From positions 72,176,567 to 72,240,566 of the forward strand of contig CM061224.1 in assembly GCA_030844895.1 (NCBI GenBank): a stretch of DNA of 64,000 bases. The letters are read 5' to 3'. Both the position numbers and the translations under genes were made by a program. How positions within the stretch are numbered: position 1 is the first letter of the stretch; the number at the start of each line of letters is the position of its first letter. This document shows, in pieces, positions 21,769 to 32,770 of the stretch. Source of the stretch: Ambrosia x helenae (taxonomy: Eukaryota; Streptophyta; Magnoliopsida; Asterales; Asteraceae). Below the pieces are notes generated by a model. It was not told the DNA's origin and searched no databases. It was given only the letters and a program-made list of their open reading frames with translations.

Positions 21769-21837
21769 GGCCTAGGCCAAGTGGTTGTGACCATAGGCTA
21801 TAACCCTGAGTACCCGGGTTCGAGTCCGGCTACTACC
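21769..21837 (+). other. tRNA-like module (sense), right LTR of B
   Basis: Copy of 16484-16551 with an extra G giving CCCGGGTTCGAGTCC. The B-box is intact. Confidence 0.7.
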
Positions 21838-23416
21838 ATTCTTTTCTGTTTCTTTTTATTTTTATAAGCAAACAAACCAACATGTATATATTTTACATTT
21901 TAAACTTATAAATTCATTTATAAATATTAAAACTATTTTATAAATTCTAAAAAAATTATATTTATTAAATCTGAGTTAAAAGTTTTATCTACAATTTTTA
22001 TTTTTCTGAATTTCATTTATTTAATATTTATAATAATTAAATCATTTTTATACTATTATATTTGTAAAAATCCATTTATATATCAAAACAATCTTATAAA
22101 TTTCCACAAAAATTATCCTAAGCTTTTATAACATTAAGCTTTTCAGAAATGATTTTTATTTCAGAAAAATCATTTATTTAATATTTTTAATCAATTTTTG
22201 TTAGTTTTAATCATAAATAATTCATAATAAATTCATTTTACAATATTTTTGCACCAAAATTTTACATAAATTACTTCTAACTATCTGGAACTGAAATATA
22301 ATTTTTAATTCAGAAATTCTTTGATTTTAATATTTTTAGATATTAAAGTCATATTTTGACAAATTGAAATAATTAGATTAAATATTCTATTTTCAAGAAA
22401 ATAATTTTATAAAAATTATTTTCATACTCAAAACCTTATGTTATGATTATATTCAACTTAAGATTTTACAAAGAGACTTTTATTGATTTATTTAATAAAT
22501 TTCATATATTTAATAAACAATTCATTGATTAATCAATAAGCATTTATCCCCAAATTCGAAGCCCTAGAAATACATATATCTTAGAGTTATTTCCCTTACA
22601 CATTATCAATTACTTTAGGTTAATCATTTGGGAGTAATCTCAATTCATATTTCGTTGTCCAAGTTCAAATTCAAGTTATTACGTGAACTGTGAGTATTTC
22701 CTACCCCCTTTTTGCTTTTATACATTTTTGGGGTGTTACATGTACACTATTACAATTTCAAATACAAGTTTACATTTTTACAATACAATTCTAGTACTAT
22801 GTGCATTGTTTACAACGTGCTTTATGCTTAGACAATACATGTGGAATACATTTGTACTTAGTGAAATCATTAACATGGTACAAGCCGACCTTAACATTGG
22901 ATAGCGCTATTTGGATTGACAACCCGCCTAGATTGATTCTCCCCCTTTTTCATCGGAGAATCCGTGGCCATTGTTAAGTTATCATCCATTCATTGGTTGA
23001 GTACACTACAGTTCATACAGTACATTATACAGTCACAGGGTTTGATTTCGCTCATTTGTATGATACATAGTTTACATATTTGCACTGTAGCTTGCACTTG
23101 AATTGTATAACTTTTTAACCTACTATATATATCAAATCTAGGAATGCTCACCAACATTTCATATGTTGACCAAACCTATTTTTGTACATGTTCAGGTGCA
23201 GTTTGATCTAGTGCTTTAGCAAGAGACATTTAGTGCTTTATTTCAATTCAGTTATTTCAATATTTACATTTCATTTAGACAATGTAATTTCCATTTCCAT
23301 GTAAGGACAATTTTGGATTATTCAATAATATTTACATTTTAGTACCATGAGCTTTTGAACAATCGTCACTACGTGGCACCTCGATGATTCCGCCATCGTT
23401 GGGGTGTTACACCTAT

Positions 23417-25317
23417 AAATTGGACCTCCCATTACACGCTAAACTCGCCGAAATCTCTTCCTCTATCTCTAATTTCTGTTCTTAATTCGTCTTTCGAAGC
23501 AATCGAGTTCGTGTTTGACTTTTCAGTTGACCGGACATCTAAACACAAATCGTTTCTGTAAGTTACTTATTTTAATGGGTTTTGTTCATCAACCTATACA
23601 CAACAATAACCCTATGTTCAATTGGGTTATCGTTGTGTAAATCGTTTAATTGGAAATCTAGGGTTCATAATGATTTGGGGTTTCATGTTAGTTGTGTATT
23701 AATATATTTTTGAAAGCAAATCTGAACAAGAACCTGGTCTAGACCAGATGGTCACGCGCACTGTTATCCAAACAAGGGGCTGCGGGTTCGAGTCCCAGCA
23801 GCAGCCTTTTTGTTCTTATTTTTGTTTATTTTGTTCAAACCATATATGTATATATATATATTTACATTTAATCTTGTAAATTCATTTTTAATTATTAAAA
23901 CTCTTTTATTTATTCTACAAAAATTATCTTGTGTTAATCTGATGTAATAGTTCAACTTACAATTTTTGGTTTTCAAAAATTTATTTATTTAATATATATA
24001 ATAAATAAATCAATTTTATTCTATTTTATTTATAAAAATCTATAAAAAATATCAAAACGCTCTTATTAATTTCCACAAAAATTATCCTAAGTTTTTATAA
24101 CATTAAACTTTTCTGAAAAGATTTTTATTTCAGAAAAATCAATTATTTAATATTTTTAATCAATTTTTTTAGTTTTAATCATAATTAAATCATAATAAAA
24201 TTCAATTTTCATTATTTTTTGCACCAAAATTTTATAGAAATTATTTCTGATTATTTGGAACAGAAATATAAATTTTAAACTTCTAATTCTTTGATTTTAA
24301 TATTTTTAATATTAAAGTTAAAGTTTGACAATTTGTGATAAATAGATTTAATAATCTATTTTAAAGAAAATAATTTTATAAAAATTATTTTTACACTTTA
24401 AACACATTATTGTGACCATATTAAACTTAAATTTCATAAAAAGATTTTTGGTTATTTATTTACTAAATTTCTCTCAATTGGCGAACATTTTTAATATTAA
24501 TCAAACGAGCAATTATCCCCAATTCAAAGCCCTAGAACATATACATTTGTAGACTTGATAGACTTAGACATATTTATTATCTCATTTTAGGGTGATACTT
24601 GATACATTTGGTCAACACATTTCTCAACAGATATAACATTTTACCAAGGTGAGTTTTACATAGCCCCTTTTCCATTTATCACCATTTTTGGGGTGAAACA
24701 TGTTTATAACATCATCATTGCAATTCAATCATCATTGTGTCTATGTGTTTTCTATGTTGCATTATGTCTTGAGCATGATTAGAGTAAGCACCATTCTAGC
24801 ATAATCATTAACATTGATCAGCCGGCGGTATACATTGATAGATCTATTGGACTGACAATCCCACCCGGATACGTGCCTCCTACAAAGGTTACGTGGGTGT
24901 TTGTTATCGTATAACATATTGGACCATGAGCGTATGGTATGTATCATTTTATAACAGTCATCAGGGTTGATTATGCACTCGATTTATTTCTAGTATGTTC
25001 TCACATATGGACTAGATTGACATGACACATGAATTGCACAACATTTTATTCAATCATCAAAAACCTATGTAATTCTCACCAACTTTTGTTGACCCAAAAC
25101 ATTTTCAACTTAACATGTTTCAGGTTCTATTTGCTTGAAGATTTGAATTGATGCTTGAAGATACGTGTATAGTTTTATTCAATTTGATATACAAATTCTA
25201 GAACAATTGTATGTAAGTTATTTAAATCATTTATGAAACTATTTATTCACCATGAGCTACTGAACAATCATCAATACGTGACATCCCGATGTTTCCGCCA
25301 TCGGTTGGGGTGTTACA
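23417..25317 (+). repeat. Right LTR of element A, 3' portion
   Basis: Resumes the A LTR after the B insertion (target duplication 23412-23416) and ends GGTTGGGGTGTTACA at 25317, followed by the ATTGC duplication. Contains the sense tRNA-like module at 23734-23811. Confidence 0.95.
23734..23811 (+). other. tRNA-like module (sense), right LTR of A
   Basis: Copy of 11831-11908, including the trailing T5 run. Confidence 0.72.
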
Positions 25318-26084
25318 ATTGCAAAGAGTGATGGCCCTTTAACACCTGCTGCAACCATGACATTTTAGAAGATAAAAACTGAGGCATCACAATACAATGT
25401 GATATGGACAGGTATTTTCCTACACTCATTTGATATGATCTTTAATGCTGCTGGAAACCCATTTTGTCTATTTATGTTTAATACAGGTGGATCCATGTAC
25501 CAAGTTACATGCTATGCTACACATGATTAGAGGGCTGTTAGCCTTAATGAAAATAGTTGCTCTTGTAGGAAGTGGGACCTGAGTGCTATGCCATGCAAGC
25601 ATGCAATGGCTACCATATGGTGTTATGTAGAGCATGGAGGTGATGGCATACCTAAGAGGTGGTTGATGAGGGTTACTGGTTGGAAACCTAGAAGAGAGTG
25701 TATGAATGTACTATTGCTTCAATCTATGGTATGGATTTGTGGCCAGAATCAAGATGCCCAACCACCCTAACCCCACCAAAGCATCACAAGTAACCAGGCA
25801 GGCCAAAAAAGGCAAGGAAGATATCTGCAGAAGAAATGGCTGAGTCTAGTCATGCTAGCCAGGTTGATAATGCTTCTTAGTCTGCCATGCCAACCATTCC
25901 AGACAGGGGTAAATTGCCAAGAGAAGCTCAAACAGTGACTTGTCTTCTCTGTAAGCCAAAGGGGCATAACAGGAGGTCATGCAAGCTGAAGAAGACTTCC
26001 CAGGTTGGCAGTGGCAGTGACAGTGGCAATTGTGATAGTGGTGGCAATGCCACTCAGGATCGTGGATCACAAGTGGTTGATTAG
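25318..26084 (+). pseudogene. MULE transposase, C-terminal part (SWIM finger and zinc knuckle)
   Basis: Continues the frame interrupted at 10767: AKSDGPLTPAATMTF, then a TAG at about 25369, then KIKTEASQYNVIW. An intron runs from GTATTTTCC (about 25411) to an ATACAG acceptor at about 25487. The SWIM finger follows (CSCRKWDLSAMPCKHAMATI, pattern C-x-C ... C-x-H), with another in-frame stop just before it. After further stops and frame changes comes a CCHC knuckle (CLLCKPKGHNRRSC) at about 25940-25981 and a serine/glycine-rich tail ending near 26084. Confidence 0.88.
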
Positions 26085-26324
26085 TAGGATATGTTGGTTG
26101 TGTCATGACATTTGAACAATATTATGTTTATGTATTTTGGTTGTGACTTGACTTTGGATGTGAGTTGACTTTAGGAACTTATGGGTCTTGGTTGACTTAT
26201 TTATGACTATTATGGTAAAATTTTGAATGGTATAAATGGCATGAATGTGTTATGTTGTTTTCTGTTGTTGCCACTAAATGTATATTGTTTAGTAGATTTA
26301 GAATAAGATGTTGACTTTTGCAAT

Positions 26325-26600
26325 TGACCCATGACCCATTTGGAAAACTTGACAACTTCACATCTCATGACCCAATTGAAGAATTACTACACATTTCAAA
26401 ACTGCATGCCCCATTTTAACATTAACAATATTACAAACCTGCATCACCCATTTCAGACCTGCATGACCCATTTGAATTGCACATTTCATGACCCATCTTA
26501 ACAATACTACACATTTACAACAGCTACAAAATGTTTTCAAAACTGCACATTTCATGACTCATTTGAAGAATACTACAAACCTACATGACCCATTTGTTCA
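26325..26600. repeat. Degenerate interspersed repeat, CATGACCCATTTGAA-type
   Basis: About nine copies of a (C)ATGACCCATTTGA-like motif, separated by 'actacaca' and 'aaactgca' spacers, in the 3' untranslated part of the MULE. No protein-coding meaning is apparent. Confidence 0.75.
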
Positions 26601-27187
26601 ACTTCAAAGGCTACATTTTAATTTTTAACTGATACATGAAACTGATAGATAACAAATAGATAAAAACAATTGCAATGAAACACCAAACATTCATTCTTTC
26701 ATGAAACTGATACACGAGAATTTCAAAAGAAATACAATCATAACTACATACTATTTAACCCACTTGACTTGTCTGACCCAAATAACACACAATACAAAAT
26801 TCTTAACACCCAAGTTCCACCTAAATACATCTTCAATCTTCTGTTGGACTGTGTCAATCTTGCATTTTCGACAGACAAGTTTGAAAGGGCCACCTCATGA
26901 ACACAGTGATGATCCACCGAAGCAACAAAGCCACAACCACCTCCCTATCAGCACATATTGGTCAGAAATTGAAAAACTAACAACTTTAAGTTTTCAATTG
27001 GAAAACTTACCTTTGATTGCAACAATAGAACTATCGTCTAGGGTTTACAGATGTCCACAAAGTCTTGATAACAGTTCCAGCACCACATGAGCAAACAACC
27101 ATGTTGTATACAAATCGAATTGGGAGGGAAGAAGGATTTGGATTATTAGTTTTGAACAAATAGAGTTTATAATGATTTGGGGAAAAA

Positions 27188-27414
27188 CCCAGGGTTTATA
27201 AAGGGGACAAGGGTTACCTGGGTTAACTAGGTTTCAAAATTTTAAGTGACTGGACGAAAATGCCATTGACTTAACGAAGAATAGTTAACTAGGTTAAGTC
27301 ATTGGACTGTTTTGGCATATTTTTTGAAAGATCAAGGAGTGTTCATTCACTTTTTAAAAGATTGGCCTGGAGTGGCAAATTAGGCCAAACCACCGGGAGG
27401 GTTTTGGTAATTTA

Positions 27415-27415
<1 letters not shown>
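27188..27415. repeat. MULE right terminal inverted repeat
   Basis: Inverse partner of 8064-8291. Confidence 0.9.

Positions 27416-27418
<3 letters not shown>

Positions 27419-27458
<40 letters not shown>
27419..27458. repeat. (TA)n microsatellite
   Basis: TA tract between the MULE and the next TIR-type fragment. Confidence 0.95.
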
Positions 27459-27461
<3 letters not shown>

Positions 27462-27609
27462 GTAGGTTCAAATGAAAACAACCACTTGGATGACCCACAA
27501 CCACTTGTGTTTTTAAGATTGTATTTTAGTAATAAAGATAAGTGTAAAAAGAAATTTTGAATCTCAATGGTTTTAGCTGGCGTTCTCTCGATTCCCACAA
27601 AATATAAGT

Positions 27610-27612
<3 letters not shown>
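27459..27612 (-). mobile_element. Short TA-flanked element related to those at 30830 and 31255
   Basis: On the minus strand it matches the left part of the 30830 element (AGAACGC, AAAACCATT, AAATTTCTTTTTACACTTAT, ACTAAAATACAATC). Its other end reads GAAGTAGGTTCAAATGAAAA. Probably a truncated relative. Confidence 0.7.

Positions 27613-27644
<32 letters not shown>
27613..27644. repeat. (TA)n microsatellite
   Basis: TA tract left of the 3.1-kb TIR element. Confidence 0.95.
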
Positions 27645-27646
<2 letters not shown>

Positions 27647-28796
27647 ATTTGGATCATTTGAGAACCACCATTTAGGGAGAGAACCAAGGAACCAGTGTGA
27701 ACAGGTGACATTTTTGTAAATATGAAGGTATCTACAAAACCCCTCCTTAAAAAAATAAAAAAAATAAAAAAAATATATATATAACCTAAATAAATAAAAA
27801 AATAAAAAAAGTAAAAACACCAAAATGATTATTTTGCATTATTAATTCAAAAATAAAAAATAAAAAATAAAAAAATGGCTTGTGACGTCGTATGACGTCA
27901 TCCTGATGCACATGTGCATTTCGCTGATATATATACAGAAATACACCGTATGCACATGTGCATTTTCACTTTTAAATCACACTTTTGAATCAATTATCAA
28001 TTATCATACTTAAATGATTATTAAATGGACGCGATACAGATATATAAGGGGTAACAAATTTTATTCAATGATCATTAAATGGACGCAAAGTAAGATATAA
28101 AATACAATCGAACTCGTCAAGTGTTTAGACATGCATATTATGACATAAATTGAAAATAAAACACGTGTATGACAACAAACATGAATAAACTTAAAACACC
28201 TCTATATAAGAAATATAAAATAGAAACGTGTACTGCATGCACATGTGCATTTCACTAATATAGTTAGATTTTTTTAGTGGTTTAGCTTTCGGGCTTAGTT
28301 TTTAGGTATGGTGGGATGGGTGTGTGGTGGTGGTTTAGTGGTTCACTAATATAATCATGCACATATACGTCAATTTTATTATCATACCAATTTACATACA
28401 CTAAAAATAACAACTACGAACGTAATCAACCTATCAACCACCATATAAGGCCACCCAAAATATACATATGTGCATATATCATCCTTCAAATAACAAAGCT
28501 TTTATACCAAATTGTTTTTATCATACAACTACATTTGTTTTTTACCAATGCATTAACTCAATAAAACAAATGATAACAAAAAAAATATCCATATTACAAA
28601 CCAACTATGTTACCACTAACCACATGCCTACAAACTTCTAATTATCTCACAATCTCATGTCCACCAGCAGTCCCCTTCTATTACTTATTTGTCCCTTCTC
28701 ATTTTCTTCCCCTTTTACATATCTTCTTTCAACACTCTTCACACCTCATTGATGCCTCATCTAACATCTCCCATGTTTTTTCATCTGTCAACCTGA

Positions 28797-29045
28797 ACAT
28801 CATATACTTATCAAATTTATTACATTGTTCGTTTGTTTAAACAACTAACAATTAACATTTATTAGTTAACATAAAAAATATACATATATGCACATGTGCA
28901 TATACATATATGAACATGTGCATTTTTACCTAAATTGCTTAAATAAATAATAGCGACCTTTTTTAACTTTTTGATCAACGATTATGTCATCATCCTCAAT
29001 CGTATCCGGCAGCTTTTTTTGACCTTTTCTCCCTCGATTACAACA
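28797..29045. repeat. Direct duplication inside the TIR element, copy 1
   Basis: Matches 29530-29760 by eye over about 230-250 bp, including AACAACTAACAATTAACATT, the 14-mer palindrome and CAACGATTATGTCAT. Confidence 0.85.
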
Positions 29046-29529
29046 CAAAAATTACATTCTTTTATGTTCATCCCATCTTTGCCTACAATTAATAAACAAC
29101 ACATAAGAAACCCAGATTTTCAATCTTAATGCACATGTGCATTAACATTACTTTTAACATTATAAACCACACTTTGCACTTATGCATTCACAGTCTTAAT
29201 GCACATGTGCATTCATAACATACTTCATTCATAACAAACGATTGCGCATGTGCATTAACCTGTTCGGCTTGTCCAAATTACAATGTACATTAACAAAATA
29301 ACAATCCTAAATTAACAATAATAAACATTCGGTCGCAAATAGTTTATCCAACGTAGTCTACAACTTTTACTACACCTTGATAACCCTAAAACCATCAACA
29401 CCTTTTAAATAATACTTAGGTAAATTGTATGACTTCTTTTAACAACTTAAATAGTTGTTGTATAAAATTTATCTAAATGTAACCAACTATTAACCACTTA
29501 TTTGTGCAAAAACGCCTATATTATTCAAA

Positions 29530-29760
29530 ACATCATAAACTTATCAAATTTATCACATTGTTCGTGTGTTTAAACAACTAACAATTAACATTTATTAGGT
29601 AACATGAAAAACATACATATATGCACATGTGCATATATATCTAAAATGTTTAAATAAATAACAACCTTTTTAACTTTCTAGTCAACGATTATGTCATAAT
29701 TCTCAATCGCATCTGGCAGTTTTTTTTGACCATTTCTCTCTCAATTCTAAGACAAAAGTT
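29530..29760. repeat. Direct duplication inside the TIR element, copy 2
   Basis: Partner of 28797-29045, diverged by scattered substitutions and a missing block around the second palindrome. Confidence 0.85.
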
Positions 29761-30784
29761 AACTACAATAATAAACAACACATAAGAAAACCAAAATTTC
29801 AATCTTAATGCACATGTGCATTAACGTTATTTTTTTCATTACCACATAACATATGCACATGTGAATTAACATTACTTTTATCTGTCGCAACTACGTTATG
29901 TACATGTGTATTAACATTCTTATACACTAAGACAACTAAAATCACATGAAGAAATAATATAAGCATTTGAAAAATAAACATTCAATTTGACTAAAACGAT
30001 TTTATAGATAATTCATCTAGATCACCCAACCAAGCAATATGTAGATAAATTATGCCTATACTGATTAGTGTCCGTAAGGGCCGAATAAATTAATATAATA
30101 GTAAATCTAGGCAAAAATATGAATTCATTCAAACAGAAATACGACAGATCAGTCCATCTCTACGAGAACTCATCCGTGTAAGAAACTAAGAATCTAGACA
30201 CTAATTCCTTTTGTTCACACATGTGCGTAACGTAAATGAAAAGTCAAAACATAAAAATTAAATCTAATAACTTACTGAACCTGTAGAACAAACTTGAAAT
30301 TCGTTGTTGTTTACTGAAGTGATAAGGCTGGCCAGATGTCACGACCGGTTCCTCTTTGTTCCTACAGTTCCGTCACTATCTCCTCCGTTCCTCTCTCTAC
30401 AACTTTCAATCTCCTCTGTTCCTACAGTTCCGGCGACGGATCGATGGTGGATAGATGAAGAAAGCTATAGGCATGTTAAAGAGGTGGAGATGAAGAAAGG
30501 TGAGGAAACAGATAGATCTTCATAACCACTGGTCCACTTGCCGGAGACGAAGACGACGGTAAACACTCCATCGGAATCATTCTAAAACACAGGTCACAGG
30601 GTTTGATTTATGGTGGAGATGAAGAAAACTAGGGTTTGGATGATAAAGGGGGAAGAGGATGAAAGTGATGTGTTTGTTGTTTCACATTTTCTTACTTCTT
30701 TTATGTATTTATCATATTTACAAAAATACTCCATGTTCACATTGGTTCTTTCGTTCTCTCCCTAAAGTTGGTTCTCGTATGATC

Positions 30785-30792
<8 letters not shown>

Positions 30793-30829
<37 letters not shown>
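30793..30829. repeat. (TA)n microsatellite
   Basis: TA tract shared as a boundary by two TIR elements. Confidence 0.95.
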
Positions 30830-30832
<3 letters not shown>

Positions 30833-31240
30833 GAAAGTTAATTTGAGAACACCTATATTTCGTGCGAACCGCGAGAACGCTATCTAAAAACCATTCAAAT
30901 AAAAAATTTCTTTTTACACTTATCTTTCCTACTAAAATACAATCCCAAAAACACAATTTACACGTAAAAATTTTAACGTATATGGAAATAAATTGTTTTT
31001 ACACATGTGTAAATTTACAGTTTGTACATGTGTAAACTGTTTTTCATTTACACATGTGTAAAAAGTTAATTTGAAAATGTTTTTGCAAGAAAAAATGAAT
31101 TATTTGGAAAGAAAATTCATTTTTTAATGTTGTATTTTGATTATAATTAGGTTTGTATTGAAAAAAAATGATTTTGATTGGTTTTCTCATTTGTTCTCAC
31201 GGTTCTCTCGATATTTAGCGTTCTGAAGATAACCCTCCCC
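30830..31240. mobile_element. TA-flanked MITE-like element, copy 1
   Basis: Ends GGGGAAAGTTAATTTGAGAA and, inverse, GGGGAGGGTTATCTTCAGAA. Contains three TTTACACATGTGTAAA-type palindromes (30998, 31021, 31047). Noncoding. Confidence 0.85.
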
Positions 31241-31254
31241 TATATATATATATA

Positions 31255-31659
31255 GGGGAAAGTTAATTTGAGAACACCTATATTTCGTGCGAACCGTGAG
31301 AACGGCATCTAAAACCATTCAAATTCAAAATTTCTTTTTTACATTTATCTTTATTACTAAAATACAATCTCAAAAACACAATTTACGCGTTAAAATTCAA
31401 ACGTATACGAAAATAAATTGTTTTTACACATGTGTAAATTTACTGTTTATACATGTGTAAACTGTTTCATTTACACATGTGTAAAAAGTTAATTTTAAAG
31501 TGTTTTTGGTAGAAAAGATGGATTATTTGGAAAGTAAATTCGTTTTTTAATGTTATATTTTAATTATAATTAGGTTTGTATTGAAAAAAATTGATTTTAA
31601 TTGTTTTTCTCATTTGTTCTCACGGTTCTCGCGATATTTAGCGTTCTCAAGATAACCCT

Positions 31660-31663
<4 letters not shown>
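31255..31663. mobile_element. TA-flanked MITE-like element, copy 2
   Basis: Same family and orientation as the preceding copy at roughly 90% identity by eye, with palindromes at 31423, 31446 and 31470. Separated from copy 1 by only a 14-bp TA tract. Confidence 0.88.

Positions 31664-31729
<66 letters not shown>
31664..31729. repeat. (TA)n microsatellite
   Basis: TA tract with one AA interruption near 31693. Confidence 0.95.
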
Positions 31730-31734
<5 letters not shown>

Positions 31735-32722
31735 AGGTTCCTGTAGGAAAATTGATTTGTGTATGAAGTGTAGGAAGTGTTTTCAACCATTGGATCTAGA
31801 AATGGATGGTTGAGATTAAAAGTTTGGGTTTGTTAAGATTCTACTAATTATATTTTAATAATTAAGAGTACGATGGTCCAATATGTGTTTTAAATGAGGG
31901 TAGTAATGTCATTTCTTGTATTTTGATATAGAAACCATTTGACTCTCACCCTTAAATCATGCCCCCTCTCTCTCTCATATTAATTTTAATCTTAAATATT
32001 ATTAGTCATTATAATCTCTCTCATACATTCAAACTTGTTCATCTTCCAAAAAGAAAAAAACAAATAGAACCACAAAACCTTCTTTGCACCAGTTATATAA
32101 TAGTGAGTTTAAAGTAATAGTGTTTTCTTTTTTTTCTTTTTCTTTTTTTTTTGGTAATCTAACCGAATAATAGTGTTTTTTTTACTAAACATGATTCGTA
32201 TCTGTTAAAACACTTCTACTGTTTTAAAACACTTCTACTGTTTTAAAACACTTCTAATGTGTTTAGTTTCAATATAAGACACTATTGATGTTATTATAAA
32301 ACACTTCCGATGATATTATAAAACATTCCTTATTAATGCATACTAGTTTATCTTTCATTATAAAACACTCCTGACGTTATTATAAAACACTCCTGATGTT
32401 AACCTTCTGCCATGACTTGAATAATCGAAAAAGTGATAGAGATAGGTTATATGTTTGAAGAATCGAACAAGGTTTTGGGTATTGATCAACTTATTTGATA
32501 TGAATATCTTATGATTCTTATGAAAAATAATGAATAATTAGTTAATTTAGAATTATTAATCTTCATAAATATCTAGATGGTAGTTGCTAGTTTAGTGGGT
32601 TTGTAATAAATAAAAAAATGGACAAAAAGTCTATAATGCCCTTCATCTAAACATTTAATCAGATTTGATCTAATGGTTGAAAATACTTCCTACACAAAAC
32701 AATTTTCCTACCGGATCCTCTA

Positions 32723-32725
<3 letters not shown>
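31730..32725. mobile_element. 1-kb TA-flanked TIR element
   Basis: TIRs of about 65 bp: left GGGTAAGGTTCCTGTAGGAA, right (inverse) AGGTAGAGGATCCGGTAGGA. They share GAAAATTG, TTTGTGTA, GAAGT and TTTTCAACCATT. Interior repeats are at 32202-32400. No ORF of note. Confidence 0.88.
32202..32400. repeat. Degenerate about 20-bp repeat, TTATAAAACACTYCTGATGT-type
   Basis: Seven to eight units with spacing of about 16-25 bp inside the 1-kb TIR element. Confidence 0.8.

Positions 32726-32767
<42 letters not shown>
32726..32767. repeat. (TA)n microsatellite
   Basis: TA tract after the 1-kb TIR element. Confidence 0.95.

Positions 32768-32770
<3 letters not shown>

Larger units (their letters stand above)
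15427..23411 (+). mobile_element. LTR retrotransposon B (Ty3/Gypsy-type, non-autonomous, LARD-like)
   Basis: LTRs 15427-18125 (2699 bp) and 20708-23411 (2704 bp) start TGTGACATCC and end GGTGTTACA. They differ only by a handful of single-base changes and repeat-length changes, so the element is young. The internal 2582 bp has a PBS, the conserved leader structure, a long noncoding domain, a mini-ORF, and a hairpin plus PPT, with no gag or pol domain. Large conserved noncoding internal domains characterise LARDs. Element G shares much of this internal sequence. Confidence 0.92.
20708..23411 (+). repeat. Right LTR of element B
   Basis: Near-identical to 15427-18125. Visible differences include one extra base each in the B-box flank and after CAGGGTT, a lost T before CAGGTGCAG, and a lost G near the 3' end. 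Confidence 0.95.
10768..25317 (+). mobile_element. LTR retrotransposon A (Ty3/Gypsy-type, non-autonomous)
   Basis: LTRs start TGTAACATCG and end GGGGTGTTACA, with a 5-bp target duplication ATTGC. The left LTR is 10768-13414 (2647 bp). The right LTR is 14686-15426 plus 23417-25317 (2642 bp without element B). The internal region is only 1271 bp: a PBS for initiator tRNA-Met, a structured leader, a gag start, a CCHC knuckle and a PPT. There is no protease, RT, RNase H or integrase, so it must rely on a partner element (inference). The N-terminal gag sequence and the AACTTCGGGACGAAGTT sequence before the PPT suggest a chromovirus-like Gypsy origin. Confidence 0.92.
8064..27415 (+). mobile_element. 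Mutator-like element (MULE), degenerate, split by nested LTR elements
   Basis: Terminal inverted repeats of about 225 bp define it: the left end GTAAATTACTAAAACCGTC and the right end, on the other strand, GTAAATTACCAAAACCCTC. Both continue through 'ctccttgatctttt', 'atgccaaaacagtccaa', 'cttcgttaagtca' and 'taacccaggtaacccttgt'. Without the insertion at 10768-25317 it is about 4.8 kb. It encodes a broken MuDR/MULE transposase with an N-terminal PB1-like region, an acidic stretch, MuDR and DDE domains, a SWIM zinc finger and a CCHC knuckle. It lies in a TA tract, so the 9-bp target duplication cannot be read. Confidence 0.93.
27906..30228. repeat. Dispersed array of ATGCACATGTGCAT palindromes
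   Basis: Perfect 14-mers start at 27906, 27950, 28237, 28888, 29129, 29199, 29621 and 29808. Near matches start at 28910, 29242, 29853 and 29898, with a partial one near 30218. Several sit in a longer shared context (TCTTAATGCACATGTGCATT followed by AACRTTA). Confidence 0.93.
27645..30792. mobile_element. 3.1-kb non-autonomous TIR element with palindrome array
   Basis: TIRs of about 80 bp: left GGATTTGGATCATTTGAGAA, right (other strand) GGGTAGGGATCATACGAGAA. They continue through TTTAGGGAGAGAAC, GAACCA and TGTGAACA. TA tracts lie on both sides. The interior is noncoding apart from a promoter/UTR-like GC-richer stretch (30300-30660) and holds about 13 copies of ATGCACATGTGCAT-like palindromes plus a direct duplication. 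No transposase is visible. Confidence 0.85.

Noticed and set aside
27416..27823. 135-codon minus-strand ORF rich in Tyr/Ile
   Set aside because: Runs through two TA microsatellites and TIR sequence; no coding signal.
27906..30228. CRISPR-like repeat array
   Set aside because: Spacing is irregular, repeats are 14-bp palindromes within a eukaryotic TIR element, and there are no cas genes.
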